A DNA stretch of 64,000 nucleotides, from contig NC_062224.1 of NCBI RefSeq assembly GCF_902686445.1, forward strand, positions 54,869,156 to 54,933,155. Reading direction: 5' to 3'. The notes under the pieces were generated by a model, which had not been told where the DNA came from, did no database searches, and saw only the letters and a program-made list of their open reading frames with translations. Within the stretch, counting starts at the first letter, position 1; each line of letters opens with the position of its first letter. Position numbers and translations under genes: made by a program. Shown piece after piece: positions 32,289 to 44,619 of the stretch. This DNA is from Sciurus carolinensis. Lineage: Eukaryota; Chordata; Mammalia; Rodentia; Sciuridae.

Positions 32289-32573
32289 TGTGGCGAGCCG
32301 CCTCGCCACCATGATAAGATGGCGCTGGTTTCCTGAAGTGCTTTCTAGGTAAACAAGCCCATATTTGGTTGAGCCAACTGTTGCAAATGGGAGCACCTAT
32401 GAACATAGGCCAAGTGGCAGGAGTAGATTGGCTATTGCAAGAGTATAAAAGTGTATGAATTTGGCTCAAGAGATAGAAGAAGAAAAACCATGGTTTTATA
32501 ATAATAAGGTCCTGATTAAACTGCTGAAGGAAGATTCCTGTGTCGTGCTTTCTTGCGGGCGAGGGACACGACA
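32289..32573 (+). promoter_or_regulatory. 3' LTR of IAP-like provirus (285 bp)
   Basis: Same sequence as the 5' LTR except for C at the position of 24397 (AAGCCC), T in GAATTTGG, and two small indels near CTGTGTCGTGCTTTC. TG and CA ends are intact. Confidence 0.95.
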
Positions 32574-32579
32574 CTTAGC
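32574..32579. repeat. provirus target-site duplication, 3' copy
   Basis: CTTAGC, identical to 24323-24328. Confidence 0.95.
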
Positions 32580-34284
32580 AAAGGTGAAGTCAACGTTTTC
32601 CTCATCAGTTGCCCCAGCTCCTTTCCTTAACTTTTGCTCTACTCTCTTGGGGTTGTGCTTCTCCCCTCTCCATGTACCATTTTCCCCTGTGCCCACTTCT
32701 AACTGTGCAGACTGTGGCAATCCTGGACTTTTTGGATGAATTCTCAAATATCCCAGTAATATTTTTCTTTTCGTATCAGATTCTAAGTTATGGAATAAGG
32801 CCTGACATCACCTAAGCCGATGCCTTTGATCTTTTGAAATTCTGAAGTTGTGGGATTTTGCATGCTACACTGATAATCTGGGAAAATGTATAATCAGTAT
32901 AAAAGAAAATTTTTCTAATAGTCCAAGAATAATCATTTATAGCAAAACCACCTGACAGAAACATATGGGTGTGTATCACCCTTATGAAGACCAAAGATAT
33001 TTTTACAACCAAGGATTATTTTCTTCCCTTTATACAAATCCATATGGTGCCTATTCAGGCATCAGTCATCAGCAATGCTGTCCCATTTAACTCCAAGAAT
33101 AGAGTTCAGAATTTTTGCTCTAAATTTGAATTAAAAAGAACTCAGAATTGGGAGTTAGTTGTTTTATCTTTCACAGCCTAATTACTCAAAGTCAGTGGCA
33201 TATAAACTCATCTGGAGTAGAACAGCAAGCATAAATAAAGTAGTCATAGAGTATGACTTTTCTGCCTTGGAATCACTGCTTGATCTATGCACTGCTCCCT
33301 GCTGCTTTGTCTTTTGGAGTTAAATGCCTGCTTGACTCTGCAAGGGATAATACTTGCTTCACAGAGATCAGCCCATCTGTCTGCTGACTCTCTTAGTCCT
33401 CAGGAACACCATGGATGAGAACTGATGTGCCCCATCCATCCATCCATTTAGCCAGTTGTTTACTTGTTCATCCAACAGAGAATAGTTGAATTTGAGTACA
33501 ATTTATTGGAGAGTCTGTCCCAGGTAAATGTCTGGTATGTGCATGTATGATTCTAGAAGTAAAAGGAGGATAGAAGGACAAAGGAGCACTAAAACAACAT
33601 GGCCTAAGGACATAGGATGTTTCCCTCCGGGGAGTGACTTTCCTCTGACAAACAGAAGGTAAGGATTCTGGATAGATTCTAACAGATACATTTCCATGTT
33701 GAATCCTGTCCAAAGGTTGCATTTGCTGGTTACAGGAATTCTAAGCATGATCAAACAAACCAGTCCAAATGGGACATTTGGACTAGAGAAGACATTTTGG
33801 GGGTTGGAAAAAACCTAAGCACTTGTATTACAGAAATGATCCATCATAACTCCCTTGATCCAAATAGAAAGGAGCAAGACCAAATAAATAAACCAAAAGG
33901 CACCACAGTACTTGGAAACCTGGGAGAAGAGCCAAAGGCTACTTTACCCATCACACCAGCAAAGGTATTGTGGGGCTTCTAGAAATGACTGATACTATTT
34001 CAATTGACTTCAGCCTTGGGAAGTCCAAGCTCTGGGTGGATTTGTTATTGCAATGAGCAGTAAGAAATTGATCCAAATTAAATAACAACAACAACAGCAG
34101 CAGCAAACTTTGCTGCAATCATATGAAATCTTTCTGTTGTCCCCAAAGAAAAATGATTTCTTCCCCAACTTGGCACATATTCTATAGGTTGCACCTTGGA
34201 CCTCTGTAAAATCTGTCTTGCAACACTTCCTTTGTGTACTGTTGGTTTAGGCTCAGTCTAATGGCTGGGGCATATAGGGAAGCA
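32580..34284. other. unique sequence, provirus 3' flank
   Basis: No gene recognised. It contains the 29-bp block at 32799-32827 that is the exact reverse complement of proviral positions 32155-32183, and a short (CATC)n at 33431-33448. Confidence 0.5.
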
Positions 34285-34455
34285 TGGTGTGGTAGAAAAA
34301 GGGACAGAAGGAGAATTAGGAAACCTGGGTTCTAATGCTAGTTTGATAACAAACTGATCTTCAGTCTTAAAACACTTAACTTTTTGTGCTGTCACTTTCA
34401 TATCTGTAAAATGAGGAGACTAACTAAATAAGTTCTAAAATTCTAGAAGTTAGAA
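34285..34455 (+). mobile_element. MIR-like ancient SINE fragment
   Basis: 'aacctgggttctaatgctag', 'catatctgtaaaatgaggag' appear in MIR order and spacing. Confidence 0.6.
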
Positions 34456-34589
34456 GACGTCTAACACACAATGTGTCATGGAGTGAAGAAGGCAAAAAAG
34501 AAAATCATGGAAAGTGCACACTGTAATTTGCCTAGGCCTCACAGGAACATTCAAGAAGTCTTTCTTGGAAATAGCATTCCGGTCCTCCG

Positions 34590-34760
34590 AACATTCAGGA
34601 CTTTTTATTTGTGCATGTCTTTACCTTGTCTCCTTGTTAACATGCATGTCTTACCTCACCTGGGAACTTTAAGTTCCTTGAAAACATAGTGTATCTTTTT
34701 TTTATCTCCTAAGTCATTTCTATGTCTGTCTACATAAATATTTATGGAATGAATTAATGG
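34590..34760 (+). mobile_element. L2-like 3' end fragment
   Basis: 'gggaactttaagttccttga' and the ending 'aatatttatggaatgaatta' resemble the 3' end of L2. The match is diverged. Confidence 0.5.
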
Positions 34761-35361
34761 TTCTGTGAAGAGTACTTGATTGACTCTTCCTCCAAATAAT
34801 TATTCTTTTCATTTCAAAGATAAAATTAAGACCCAAATGCTGCAATTTATTTATCTCACTTCACAAAATCAGATTTGAAGACTCAATTCCAAATTATTCA
34901 TAGTATTGAACTGTTCTTTTAGCAAGCCTCCACAGATATTCATTCTGAAGACCTTTGCTTCTTAGTCCCAATCCACTAATATCAAAGGTCTGCAAAATAA
35001 TAATAACAATAACAAGGACAATAACAAGTATATTTTTATGCTGAGCTAAAAGCATCGCTTCATTTAATTATAAAACAGCATTGTATGGTATAGATGAAGA
35101 TTACTGATACTAAGTAGTAGTAATGCTAATAGTACTGATAGCATTGGAACCAAGTTTATCAGACTTCAAAATTTGTGCTCCAAACCAGCAGTGTACATGG
35201 GCTTTGTATTTTACTACACACCAATAAAGCCTACCTAGACTTATTTCCCTGGTTCCAGTATGAAAGTCAATATGAGGAGATAGAGCTAAAGTTCTTAAGG
35301 GAAGAGGCAGTCCTTCAGAGTTTTGTGGTTTTGGAGTTCTTAAGCCCTCAATCAAAATGTT
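34761..35361. other. unique sequence, nothing recognised
   Basis: AT-rich, includes an (AATAAC)-like purine stretch near 34990-35030. No gene seen. Confidence 0.4.
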
Positions 35362-35545
35362 TTCTTAGCCACTTAATGGTTGTGTGACGTTAGAAAAATT
35401 TACTGGACCTCAGTGAACCTCAGTTCTTTGTTGGGAAAATGTGGATAACAGAACTTACTTCAAGAAAATGTTATAATAGCCTATGAAACATTACATGTTA
35501 AAAGATCAGGGGTACACAGTAAGTGCTCAGTAAATTCTCCATCAC
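35362..35545 (+). mobile_element. MIR-like ancient SINE
   Basis: 'cttaatggttgtgtgacg', 'tggacctcagtgaacctca', 'acacagtaagtgctcagtaa' match MIR in order. Confidence 0.65.
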
Positions 35546-36722
35546 CCCCTCCTACTCTCCCTCCTAGCATAAGCAATACCTTCCAAACAAGTTCCATCAC
35601 CATAGGAGAATAAAGGAGACACTTGCCGGAACTCCTTGGCATCTGCTAGTAAAAAGAAGTTCACTCCTCCTCAGCTTAAATCCCAAATAAAACACTTTAC
35701 CCCCTAGAAATCTTTAGAGCCTGCCAAGGCTCCAGAAATGTTGAAAGCTATTTGCTGTCAATGCTCCCATTGAGCTGAACAGGTGAGGTTGTTTGTTTTC
35801 CATTTACATGATTCTTTCCTGAGGTTTTTATTTGGATTCTTGGTGACCCAGAACTCAACATGAAGACATAGGATTAATGTTCTCCCTCACTCCATCCCAT
35901 GGTGATACTTAAACTGAGTAAAATTGGAAGTATTCTTTCTCATATTTTTCTTCTTCTATTTTTTTTTTTTTCGTAAATGTGGTCATTGGTTATATAACAA
36001 CAGTGACCTCTACAGGGACATTTTTCTTCATTAATTCATTTGCCAAACATTAAGCATCATAATTCAGGTATCACATAACATACCAGAGACAAAAAGATGA
36101 AGGTAATAATAGTCCCTTGAAGACCTGGCAATACAGAAGAGGGAGAAAAGAAAAGAGAACTCCAATGCAGCATGGAGCCGTGAATGGAACCCCATGCAGA
36201 CTGGCTCTGACTCTTCAGGGCACCAGTCGATACCCCATTGACAACTGTGGCTGAGTCTCCCAAAGCTATTATCCAACAAGAAATTCTTAATGTTTGAGAC
36301 CAACCACTAAAACCTTTCAAAGATACATGGCATAAGTTATAGCCTCAGGAACTCTGTCCTCCTTACAGAGGTCATTTGTCTTAAAACAATGGAAATCCCA
36401 GAAGAGGAAAGAGATGTCTTCTCCTTGTCTTGAGCACAGAGAGCCTCAGGGTTGGGTGGCACCATCAAGGCCAAACTCTGTAAAGCAAGCAGGATTCCTT
36501 TCAACTGCATCCTATTCATCCCAGACTCCAGCACAAACTTTATTGACTCACATGGTGACCCACTGCATTTGGGGCAATTTCAGGTGTTGGAAAAGTTGCC
36601 ATCTAATAAGGCAAATTTATGTTTTGTTGTCTGAACTCCTTTGGGGTCTAATGAAGCCTAAGGATTCCTCAAAATAATGTTTCTAAATTCAGAAAGTATA
36701 CAATATTGCAATGGTTTACATT

Positions 36723-36769
<47 letters not shown>

Positions 36770-37690
36770 CCCAAAGCATAATATAGAATTATATTTTTTA
36801 TAATACACTAAAAAATAGGTTCTAGTAGTAACTATTATAGTAACTACCACAATTTTGAAGTAGTGATAAATGTAAGGGATATTTTGAGACATTGGTATCA
36901 ACTGTAAAGTGATATGAAAATAGGTTTTGTTTTTATTGGTGACAAAACCATGGTTCTGCTAACAAATACTGTGTTTTTTTTACATTTATAACTAGAGGGA
37001 ATGAAACATATCAGTCACAGGTTAGCAGACTCCAAGATGCAATTTTTTTCCCATCCAAGATCACATATTTTCCTGAATCTCATAGACCAAAGGAAAGAAC
37101 ACTTATTAGACAGATTTTAAAAGCCTGTCTCTATTGCTTCTCCTAAGTCTTTCAACTCCCAAGATAACATTTTTCCAGAATTTTCAGTAATTTATGGGCA
37201 GGAATTTATTAACTTGCACACCACAGTGATGATCCCAGAAGGTTAGCATGCATTCCAGTTTGCTATGGCCAGCCCACATCATCCCGTGGGAATGAGGGAT
37301 AAACTTTCAGGGATACCTGGGAATCTTCCAATAAGGACAATTTTCTTTCACTTGGGGAAAACTAAGTAAAAATATTTTATTTAATATTTTAAAACCTGAG
37401 TGGTAAGTTTTTTTTTAAAGAAAATTAATAGATTTTTAATGGTACTTTGACATTTGTACTGAAATGATCGTTTCAAACCGCTAAGGAGATACAGTACAAG
37501 AGACAAGTAAAACAAGGCCAAAAGATAAAAAAAATCCCAGGATGAATGACTGAGTTCACTATTTGTTTAACCTCTGGTAGATGTGTGTGTTTAAAGTTTT
37601 TTTGAAAATTGTCTTCTAACTGATAAGCAGCAGTCTCCAACACTAGATCTCAGTGAGGTATAGCTAGACCTCAGTAGATTTCCATCAGAT
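35546..37690. other. unique sequence, no gene recognised
   Basis: About 2.1 kb with chance open frames on both strands and a (CA)n microsatellite. The end is the left flank of the minus-strand retroviral element. Confidence 0.4.
36726..36769. repeat. (CA)n microsatellite
   Basis: About 20 CA units with one T interruption near the end. Confidence 0.97.
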
Positions 37691-38084
37691 TGTTGTGCCC
37701 AGTGGCTCGAGATCCCACAAAGACCACCAGACACCACAATCAATGCAAGCAACAAAGAGTCATTTATTAGCAAGCTCCAGCCTGGTCCTCTGCAAACTCG
37801 GTAACTGGTGAAGCTAAGAGGCCCTGAGCCCTTGTTTTGCAGGGTTTTTATAATGGAAGGCAAGCAGGTTTACAGTGTTGGGTTAACATATAAAATTGTA
37901 TACAAAGCATGTTAGTTTAAGTTCTGGGCCTCCCTGACCTCCAAGAGGAGGGTTGTCATTATCATTAAGTTTGCTTTTTGGGTCAGCCACCTGGCCTTTA
38001 CAGATAAGATAAGAGAAGAGACAAAAATTCTTTGTGGCTTTTATGAGGGGTTGAGGGCAGTTTGGGGAGAATCTCATATTTAGA
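37691..38084 (-). promoter_or_regulatory. 3' LTR of gammaretrovirus-like element (394 bp)
   Basis: Aligns along its full length with 45044-45437, with about 25 mismatches and no indels by eye. On the minus strand it contains a TATAAAA box (plus-strand TTTTTATA near 37844-37851) and AATAAA (plus-strand TTTATT near 37763-37768). Its outer U3 edge near 38084 is slightly eroded. Confidence 0.9.
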
Positions 38085-38154
38085 GAGCCAATCTTGGGTC
38101 TCTATTGTTCTAATTCTTGCTGCTTAATGGGCTGATATTGGGCCTTTAGCACCA

Positions 38155-40124
38155 TTAGCTGACCATATTTATTCTATCTTTAACAAAAGCAATTAACTTA
38201 TTGATTATACAAGGTCCTATAGTTAAAGCTAGTAGCAACAATATTAGGGGTCCCACTATAGAGGACAACAGAGTAGTTAACCAAGGGGAAAAATTGAACA
38301 AGGATTCAAACCAGCTCTGACTAGCTTCCTGTTCTTTCTTTCTGTTTGTTAGTCCTTCTCTGACTTTTGCCATATTATCCTTGATTATCCCAGAGTGATC
38401 TATATAAAAACAACATTCTTCTCCTAGGACAACACATAAGCCTCCTTGTTGTAAAAATATTAAGTCCAAACCTCTTCTATTTTGTAAGACCACTTCAGCT
38501 AGGGAAGTTAAAGATTGTTATAAATGAGAGATTGAATCTTCTAAACGCTCTATGTCCACATCTATTGCTGCTCTTAGATTGGAATAATGTTGGTTCTGAG
38601 TGACTAAGGAAGCTACTCCAGTTCCTAACCCTCCCAAGCTAGCCCTGAGCAGCAGACTAAGAGTTAGAGCAGTAATAGGTTCCCATTTTTGTCGAATGGG
38701 GTTCTGTTTCATGCCCCATCCTTGTTCAATCATAGTCATAAAACTCTGGTGCCCATGGTAAATTAGCCGCGGAACCAATCTGACTAGAACACAGTAATCC
38801 TTTGACTGTTTTAACACACTCCAGGGGACACAGGGGGTGAGTCCAGAGGAGCAAGCCCACCAGGTATCATTGTGGGGTATTATAAAAGAGTTTTCTGCCT
38901 CAGGTTGGATTCCCCATGTCGAGTGACAGAGGGACCGGCTGGCATGGGGCACTGTTCCTAAACAGAGCCCTTGCCCTGACACTTGCTCTAGGGTTAAGGA
39001 CTGTTTAGATCGCCAACGGCAATCCTGGAGCTTGGTGGAGATAGTAACATGCGCTTGTACTGCTACTCCCTCATAATATGGGGGGGGGGCAGTGTCATAG
39101 CAGAGCCAGCAGGACCTGGTCAAATTAGGGTAGGTGGCATTGAGCACCAGGAAGGACCAAGACAAAAAGCTCAGAAGGGGATGAGCTTCTGTTTGAATTG
39201 GATCTACAATTGACTGTTCATGGGGTTGTTTAGTCCTTAAGTAGGGGGCACTTAAGGAGTGGGTGGTCAGTTGTGGAGTATTTGGGAAACTAGTAAGTGG
39301 TTTAATAATTTTTGAACCTCGCGTAGGGGGGATGACCGGAATTCTTTGGGCGGGTGGGCGTAAAATTTGGTTAGGCCCTAATTGCTGGGTGAAAAGCTTT
39401 ATAATCATCTGAACAGTGAACACAACCCCTAAATCAGGTCCCTCAGCATAGAGGCGTAACCCCCATGATTGGATTCTTATCCATTGTCTATCCCGCTTTC
39501 CCTTATCGGTGAAGGTGATTAAGAGGGGGTTACAACTATTGTTACATAAGTTTTTTTTACCTCGCTTGACTTCAATTAAATCACGAGAGGCTTTTATCCA
39601 ATAAGCCTGCCCTGTAGTTTCACATCCCCATTTAGCACAGAAATAAGATTCTTCCCCTCCACATTCTTTCTGGTGAGAATAACCAGGATACACATAAAAG
39701 GGGAGACGCTGAAGTTCCTCCCATGAGCATAAGCACAGTTAAATTTCCTTGTTCTCCCACTAACTGTATCTGAAAGGGCCCATTTACTTAGGTGTAATTC
39801 TTCATTAACACTAATAGTGCCTGTTCCCACAGAAAAAGCCCCATTTGCTAAAGTGCAAAGGTCTACTTGCAGTTCAGGCCACCATGTCCATAAAGGGTGG
39901 TATTCAGTCACAGTCAGGCTGGGAACTCTTGCCGCCAGGTTGGTTACTTCCCAGGTGATTTCATAAGGCTGATGTGGGCTGAGGTTGGTGGCTCCAGAAA
40001 CTGGAGCTACAGCTGCAGTTGTGGCCAGGGCAAAATAACAAAGCAAAAGTAAGAACATAGTCACAGTCTGTGACGGCAAAGCTTGATCTTTAATGGGTTG
40101 TCTTTGGACCTGTCCACTCTCCAT
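38155..40124 (-). pseudogene. env: gammaretroviral env, broken by a frameshift and a stop
   Basis: Env of the gammaretrovirus type. The first piece (40124-39594) overlaps the pol end and holds a signal peptide (FLLLLCYFALATTAA) and the N-terminal receptor-binding region (SPHQPYEITWEVTN). A frameshift near 39690-39700 leads into the second piece (39693-38518), with the rest of the surface subunit including the CWLC disulphide-exchange motif. The subunit boundary reads RQKW where the family has a basic cleavage site, so processing would fail. A TAA at 38518-38520 then interrupts the transmembrane subunit. The third piece (38493-38155) is in the same frame and holds the CX6CC loop in an immunosuppressive-type region (LQNRRGLDL), a membrane anchor and a short tail. 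It is unlikely to be functional. Confidence 0.93.
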
Positions 40125-40297
40125 GTAGAGTCATCTAGGGCAGGAAGCACAATGTCGGAAAGGGGTTCAGTTGGCTTGACGTGGGTGTGATGAATCCAGG
40201 AGGTGATGCCGTCAACTTTGAGAGCGGTGGGTGTAGTCAGAATGAACATGTAGGGGCCCTTCCACCGTGGTTCCAGGTTATCAGGAATGTAACACAA
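40061..40297 (-). pseudogene. pol: pol remnant: integrase C-terminal end
   Basis: The 78 codons read [29 protein letters not shown] and [15 protein letters not shown], matching the C-terminal DNA-binding part of gammaretroviral integrase. The frame ends at 40061, inside the start of env as in intact gammaretroviruses. The match stops abruptly at about 40300, which marks the junction with the non-coding core. Retention of this segment may reflect a need for the env splice acceptor. Confidence 0.9.
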
Positions 40298-43200
40298 TAT
40301 TTAACTCTTAATGTCATTGATGTCCCCAGAAAATATAGTTAAGCTACTTAATATCATCTGATTTTTGTACAATATCCCTTTATTGGTATAGCCTGTGTTA
40401 AGTAGAGATCTCTATATTTCCATTACTTAGGGCTAAATAATCATACTAGCAAACATAGATTAAGCCTACCTGTGACTGTAGGCCTTAAACTGATTAAAAT
40501 CTTCTGACTCTGGCAGTTTCCCTTGATAGTTATCAGGCACATTTGCCTAAGAATCTTTCTTTTGTAGCTTCCACTCTTAATTTTAGTGGGCTAACACAAG
40601 TGGACATCGTAAGTTACTTTTAACTATTATTTCTTTTAAATGCCCAAGAATGGTTATATTTTGGTTTTAACTGTTTTGCTGGGTGTCCAAGATCAAGCTG
40701 GTCAAATTGACCTGGTTCCTGTCTTGTTAAAGAGTCAGCTGAGTTTCCACAGGGGTCACTCATAGAAAACTTAAGAGCAGCTTCTTAGCTCCATTAGTGC
40801 CATTGGTTAGGCAGGGTCTTCTCGATGAGGTGGCTTTCCTTGAAAGCATTAGGGGTGTCTCCCTTTTTCCATGACCTTCCTCTGCAGCAGATGCACTGGG
40901 TGATTTTTCATCCTTTAGCGGTCTCAACAATCTCCTTGATCAGGAGGTTGTGTGACCCAGAGTTGCAAAGCTCCTTAGAGAATTCTCTTGTTCCCTGGAG
41001 TCAGGCTGACTGAGGGCAAGACCCGAATACTGGCTTTTCTTGGCCTCTGTATTTAATCCCAATCTCTAAGTTTGATCTTAACCATCCAGCAAGTCAGTTT
41101 CACCAGTCATAAAGTAAGAGCACTGGGCTTTAGCTTCAATGTTTATAACTTTATAGTCATTTACCTTTTTTTTTTTTTATTAAAGTACTACCACATACTA
41201 TCTGTTTTGAAAGTGATGGCCTATTATCAAAAGTTACCTAGGTTGTATGTTCTGGAAGCAGCTACTTCTGCAAAACAGTAACAGGCAACAGTTTTACAAA
41301 ATGAAATTAACAAGAATAAAATCATATTTAGCTTGTATAATATTTATCTTGAATTTTGGCTGAGTTCTACATTATATATCCTGTTTGAGATCACAGTAAT
41401 TTTTACAACAAACATAAAACTTTTGAGCACAACTTTAAACGAGTCAAAGTCTGGCTTACTTTGGAGTCATTCTAACATGTAGCAGGGTGAGGCAGAGCCT
41501 TATCTCAGGTAAGGCAGGGCTCTTCACAAATCTTAAGTAAAATGTCCTAATCCTAAAGCTAATTTTTGCCCCTTTTGCCATGACCAGCATGACCAAATTT
41601 TCAAGTTCAGTAAGAGTCAAAGGAATATTAGAAAATAAAGGTTTATAAACACAGATTTTGAAGATTAAGCTGAGATCAGATGGAGCTCTGTTCTCTGATG
41701 GAATGCAGATCTAAAGAGTTATGTTAGCAATCTTTATACATGTCTTATTATTAGGTTAAAGACTATGTAAGTATTATTCTTTGTTTTCAGGAAAGCTACA
41801 GAGACTAGAACACCTACGTAACTTTTTCCCACAACTGCAAAGTGCAATGTTAGGAACTCTGTGTAGCTCTCAAAGAAGTCCACTGTCCAAAGTTACTGAA
41901 AGGTGGGCAGGAACTAGAGAAGACAACTGATGAAACACTAGTTATCTAGCAAAACAATTTCTTTCTGCCCAAGAGCTGTGTGCCTGAGATCAATGTAAGA
42001 GCTGATAGGACTCCTGTACAGAACCTCCCCAGGGAGGCTACTGCCACAGCAGTTAGGCATCTTGTGCTCCTACACAGGAACACTCCCAGGCACCAGGCAT
42101 GCTACAGTCATGAAGTCAGGGACCCCAATCTCAATCATTGCTGTCCCATTTTTGCTATTGCACATTACACTCTTTCTTAAATGTCATTTTAAGAAGTTTA
42201 CATATATTGATTTCTGAGTCCATATGAACATTAGTTAACACAGTCTAACATTATATCCAAAACAGGAATCAATCAAAGAAAGGCTGAGAGAGCTTTTAAC
42301 TTTTCTTTTGTGTAGCAAAATGCTTTCACCTTCTATGATATGAATCTTTAAACAAATCAGGCTGTCACTAACTCTTAGATATACATTTACATTTAAATTT
42401 TTATCTCAGTGAAATAAGTAACCAATTTTACATATAACTTACTGATAATAGGTTCCATAATAGAACATTAAATGATAGAAATAAATCCCCAATAAAATGT
42501 ACTCTTTAAGTTTAAAATTACCATTACAGACAAGTTTATTCTGGAGAATAGCAGCTTGATAAATTTCCTGCTTTAAAAATTTGTAAGCCTGGAAAATATG
42601 AATACATTTAATATACAAAGAGTGACCATTTCACAATTACCTTGACACTTTAATCTTACTAAATTTGGTCTTTAAAGAAAAATTTAGACTCTGTAACATA
42701 GTACAATACTCTTAACAGTTGTTTAAACATAATTGTATAAACCCCAATTTTTAAGACTAATTGTTTTAAAGAATAAAACTTAATAGACACAAAGTTAAGA
42801 GTAATTTAGTGTTTCTAAGAAATATTTGTCATTTTACCATGTCATTTTACCATATAGGTTAAACTTTGGCTTATATCAGAACATTAGTATTTCACCTTAG
42901 GAAAAACCTTAAATAGCTTCAACTGTCTCATATACATACAACCAACTTAGTTACACACAAACTTGTTGAAACTTGCCCTTTACTTACACAGACTTTCTTA
43001 GCACTTACTTAGACCCTCATGTATTCCATCACACAAGCACTTTCTTACCCAGAAACATTTTCTTTTCCTTTTTATTAAATATATTTCCAAACCCAGAACC
43101 TTTTATTTTCTCTTTCCTATCTGTTGACCCCTTTTTGTCCACATTCTGAAACAACTCTTATGAAATTTTTGAATTTAGACAAATTACTCCAATTTAACAA

Positions 43201-44600
43201 GATGAAATACTTTGTTGTTTGTAGTACTCTAACTGAAACACAGTGAGAGGGGAGATGGTAACTCTAAATCCAAATCTAAGAGCTCCTTGGAGATTTGCAG
43301 AACTGGAGGGGGAGCAGGGGGAAGTGGTAAGGGAGCAGATGGAATGCTCACCCTCTGGGTTGAGGTTTTACCTGTTAGGACATAACTCTTAATAACCTTG
43401 TTTTTAGTAATGACACAAAGCAATTTTAAACCCTTTTTAATTTACCAACCTATGAAAACACCAATAATGTTTAAGTATGTTATTCCATGGAATTTAAGGA
43501 CTTAAGAGTACTTGATGTTATTTAACAATTAGCATTTTAACTTTGCAAATTAATCAGATGTCACTAACAAACACATTTGAGTAGTCCCATACATGTTAAA
43601 TTTAATTTACTTATTTTGAAAAAACCAAGATATCAGACAAGTGTCCTGAACAGTATTTGCCATCTCTTTCCTGTTGAAGAAAAGTCCTAGAAACAATTGA
43701 TATTAGAAATTGTTTAACATCAACATTTCATTAGTTTGACCACCTAGAGACTTGCGAGTTATTTCTAAAGACATTTTACTTTTATTAGTTTACCCAATTT
43801 ATATCGAACCCTTTTAAATCATGTGAATAAAAGTATTTGGATCCATTTTTAAAATTTTAATTTTAGGTGTGCTCAGTTTTGATACAGACAAAACATGACA
43901 TCAGACAGCATGACACACAAATAACACAAAATCAAAGGCCTTGTAACTTTATCTCCATTGCAATGTAACAGATGTTTAAAAATAACTCTAGAGTTGGATA
44001 AAAATAGAACTGATCAAAAAGAAAAAATAATCATTAACCTAGGTATGTAGAATCAAAATTATGAGCTCAAAAATACAGCATTAAAGAAAAACAAAACAAA
44101 ACAAGAATCCTAGAAAATGAGTTAGTTCTGTGTAGCAGCCCAGGAGTTTAAAATGGACACTTTTTTTTTCTCTTCTTCAGGTTATCCCCCCTTCCCACTG
44201 AGACTGCTGCAGTCTACATTCCAATGCAGGCTTCAGCAAGGCCAGGCCGGGGGGGGGGGGGATCACCTAGGACTTTTTAACTCTTTTTCTTCCTGGATGA
44301 GAAATCAGGTTAGGTTTGAATGCAGAAAATCACAAAACATTATTTCTCACTAATTTTGAGGAATGGAGCTGCTGAACTCTCTGCCTAGGGGGATTGGAGT
44401 AAACAAATCTCTCAGGAACAAGGAGAAGGACTGTAAAGTACCCTGCAATGAGTATCCCTAAGCCTAAGATCGGATTAACACAATGAAGAATTTAATATGA
44501 GACAAGAGTAAAGACTGTACGGTACAATACACAGACAGACATATAGCGCGCTAAATCAAAATTGGCTAGTTGGTATTTTGTTGACAAAAACAAACAATCT
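40298..44600 (-). other. unrecognised 4.3-kb non-coding core of the element
   Basis: AT-rich sequence with no open frame resembling gag, protease or reverse transcriptase on either strand. The longest minus-strand frames are about 65 codons. One of them (43423-43229) is proline-rich in the middle, faintly like a gag linker, but it stands alone. There is a T run at 41164-41177 (possible internal insertion), a C run of about 12 on the minus strand at 44250-44261, and no recognisable SINE or L1. It may be host sequence carried by the retroelement, comparable with VL30-type elements, or a non-coding retroviral lineage I do not know. Confidence 0.6.
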
Positions 44601-44619
44601 CCAATTGCGACAGAGTCAT

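Larger units (their letters stand above)
24329..32573 (+). mobile_element. young IAP-like class II provirus carrying env
   Basis: An 8.2-kb endogenous retrovirus with everything expected in order: 5' LTR, tRNA-Phe primer site, leader, gag, pro (with dUTPase), pol, env, polypurine tract, 3' LTR. The tRNA-Phe primer, the LTR start TGTGGCGAGCCG with AAGATGGCG shortly after it, and the short LTR all point to the intracisternal A-particle group. The presence of env makes it comparable to the env-bearing IAP subgroup (IAPE) of mouse. By eye the LTRs differ by two substitutions plus two small indels, and pro, pol and env are open over their full length. The one lesion I see is an in-frame stop in gag. 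A third LTR of the family begins at 63751. Confidence 0.95.

Noticed and set aside
43229..43423. Proline-rich minus-strand frame as a gag remnant
   Set aside because: A single 64-codon frame with only composition in common with gag linkers; no capsid or zinc-knuckle sequence accompanies it.
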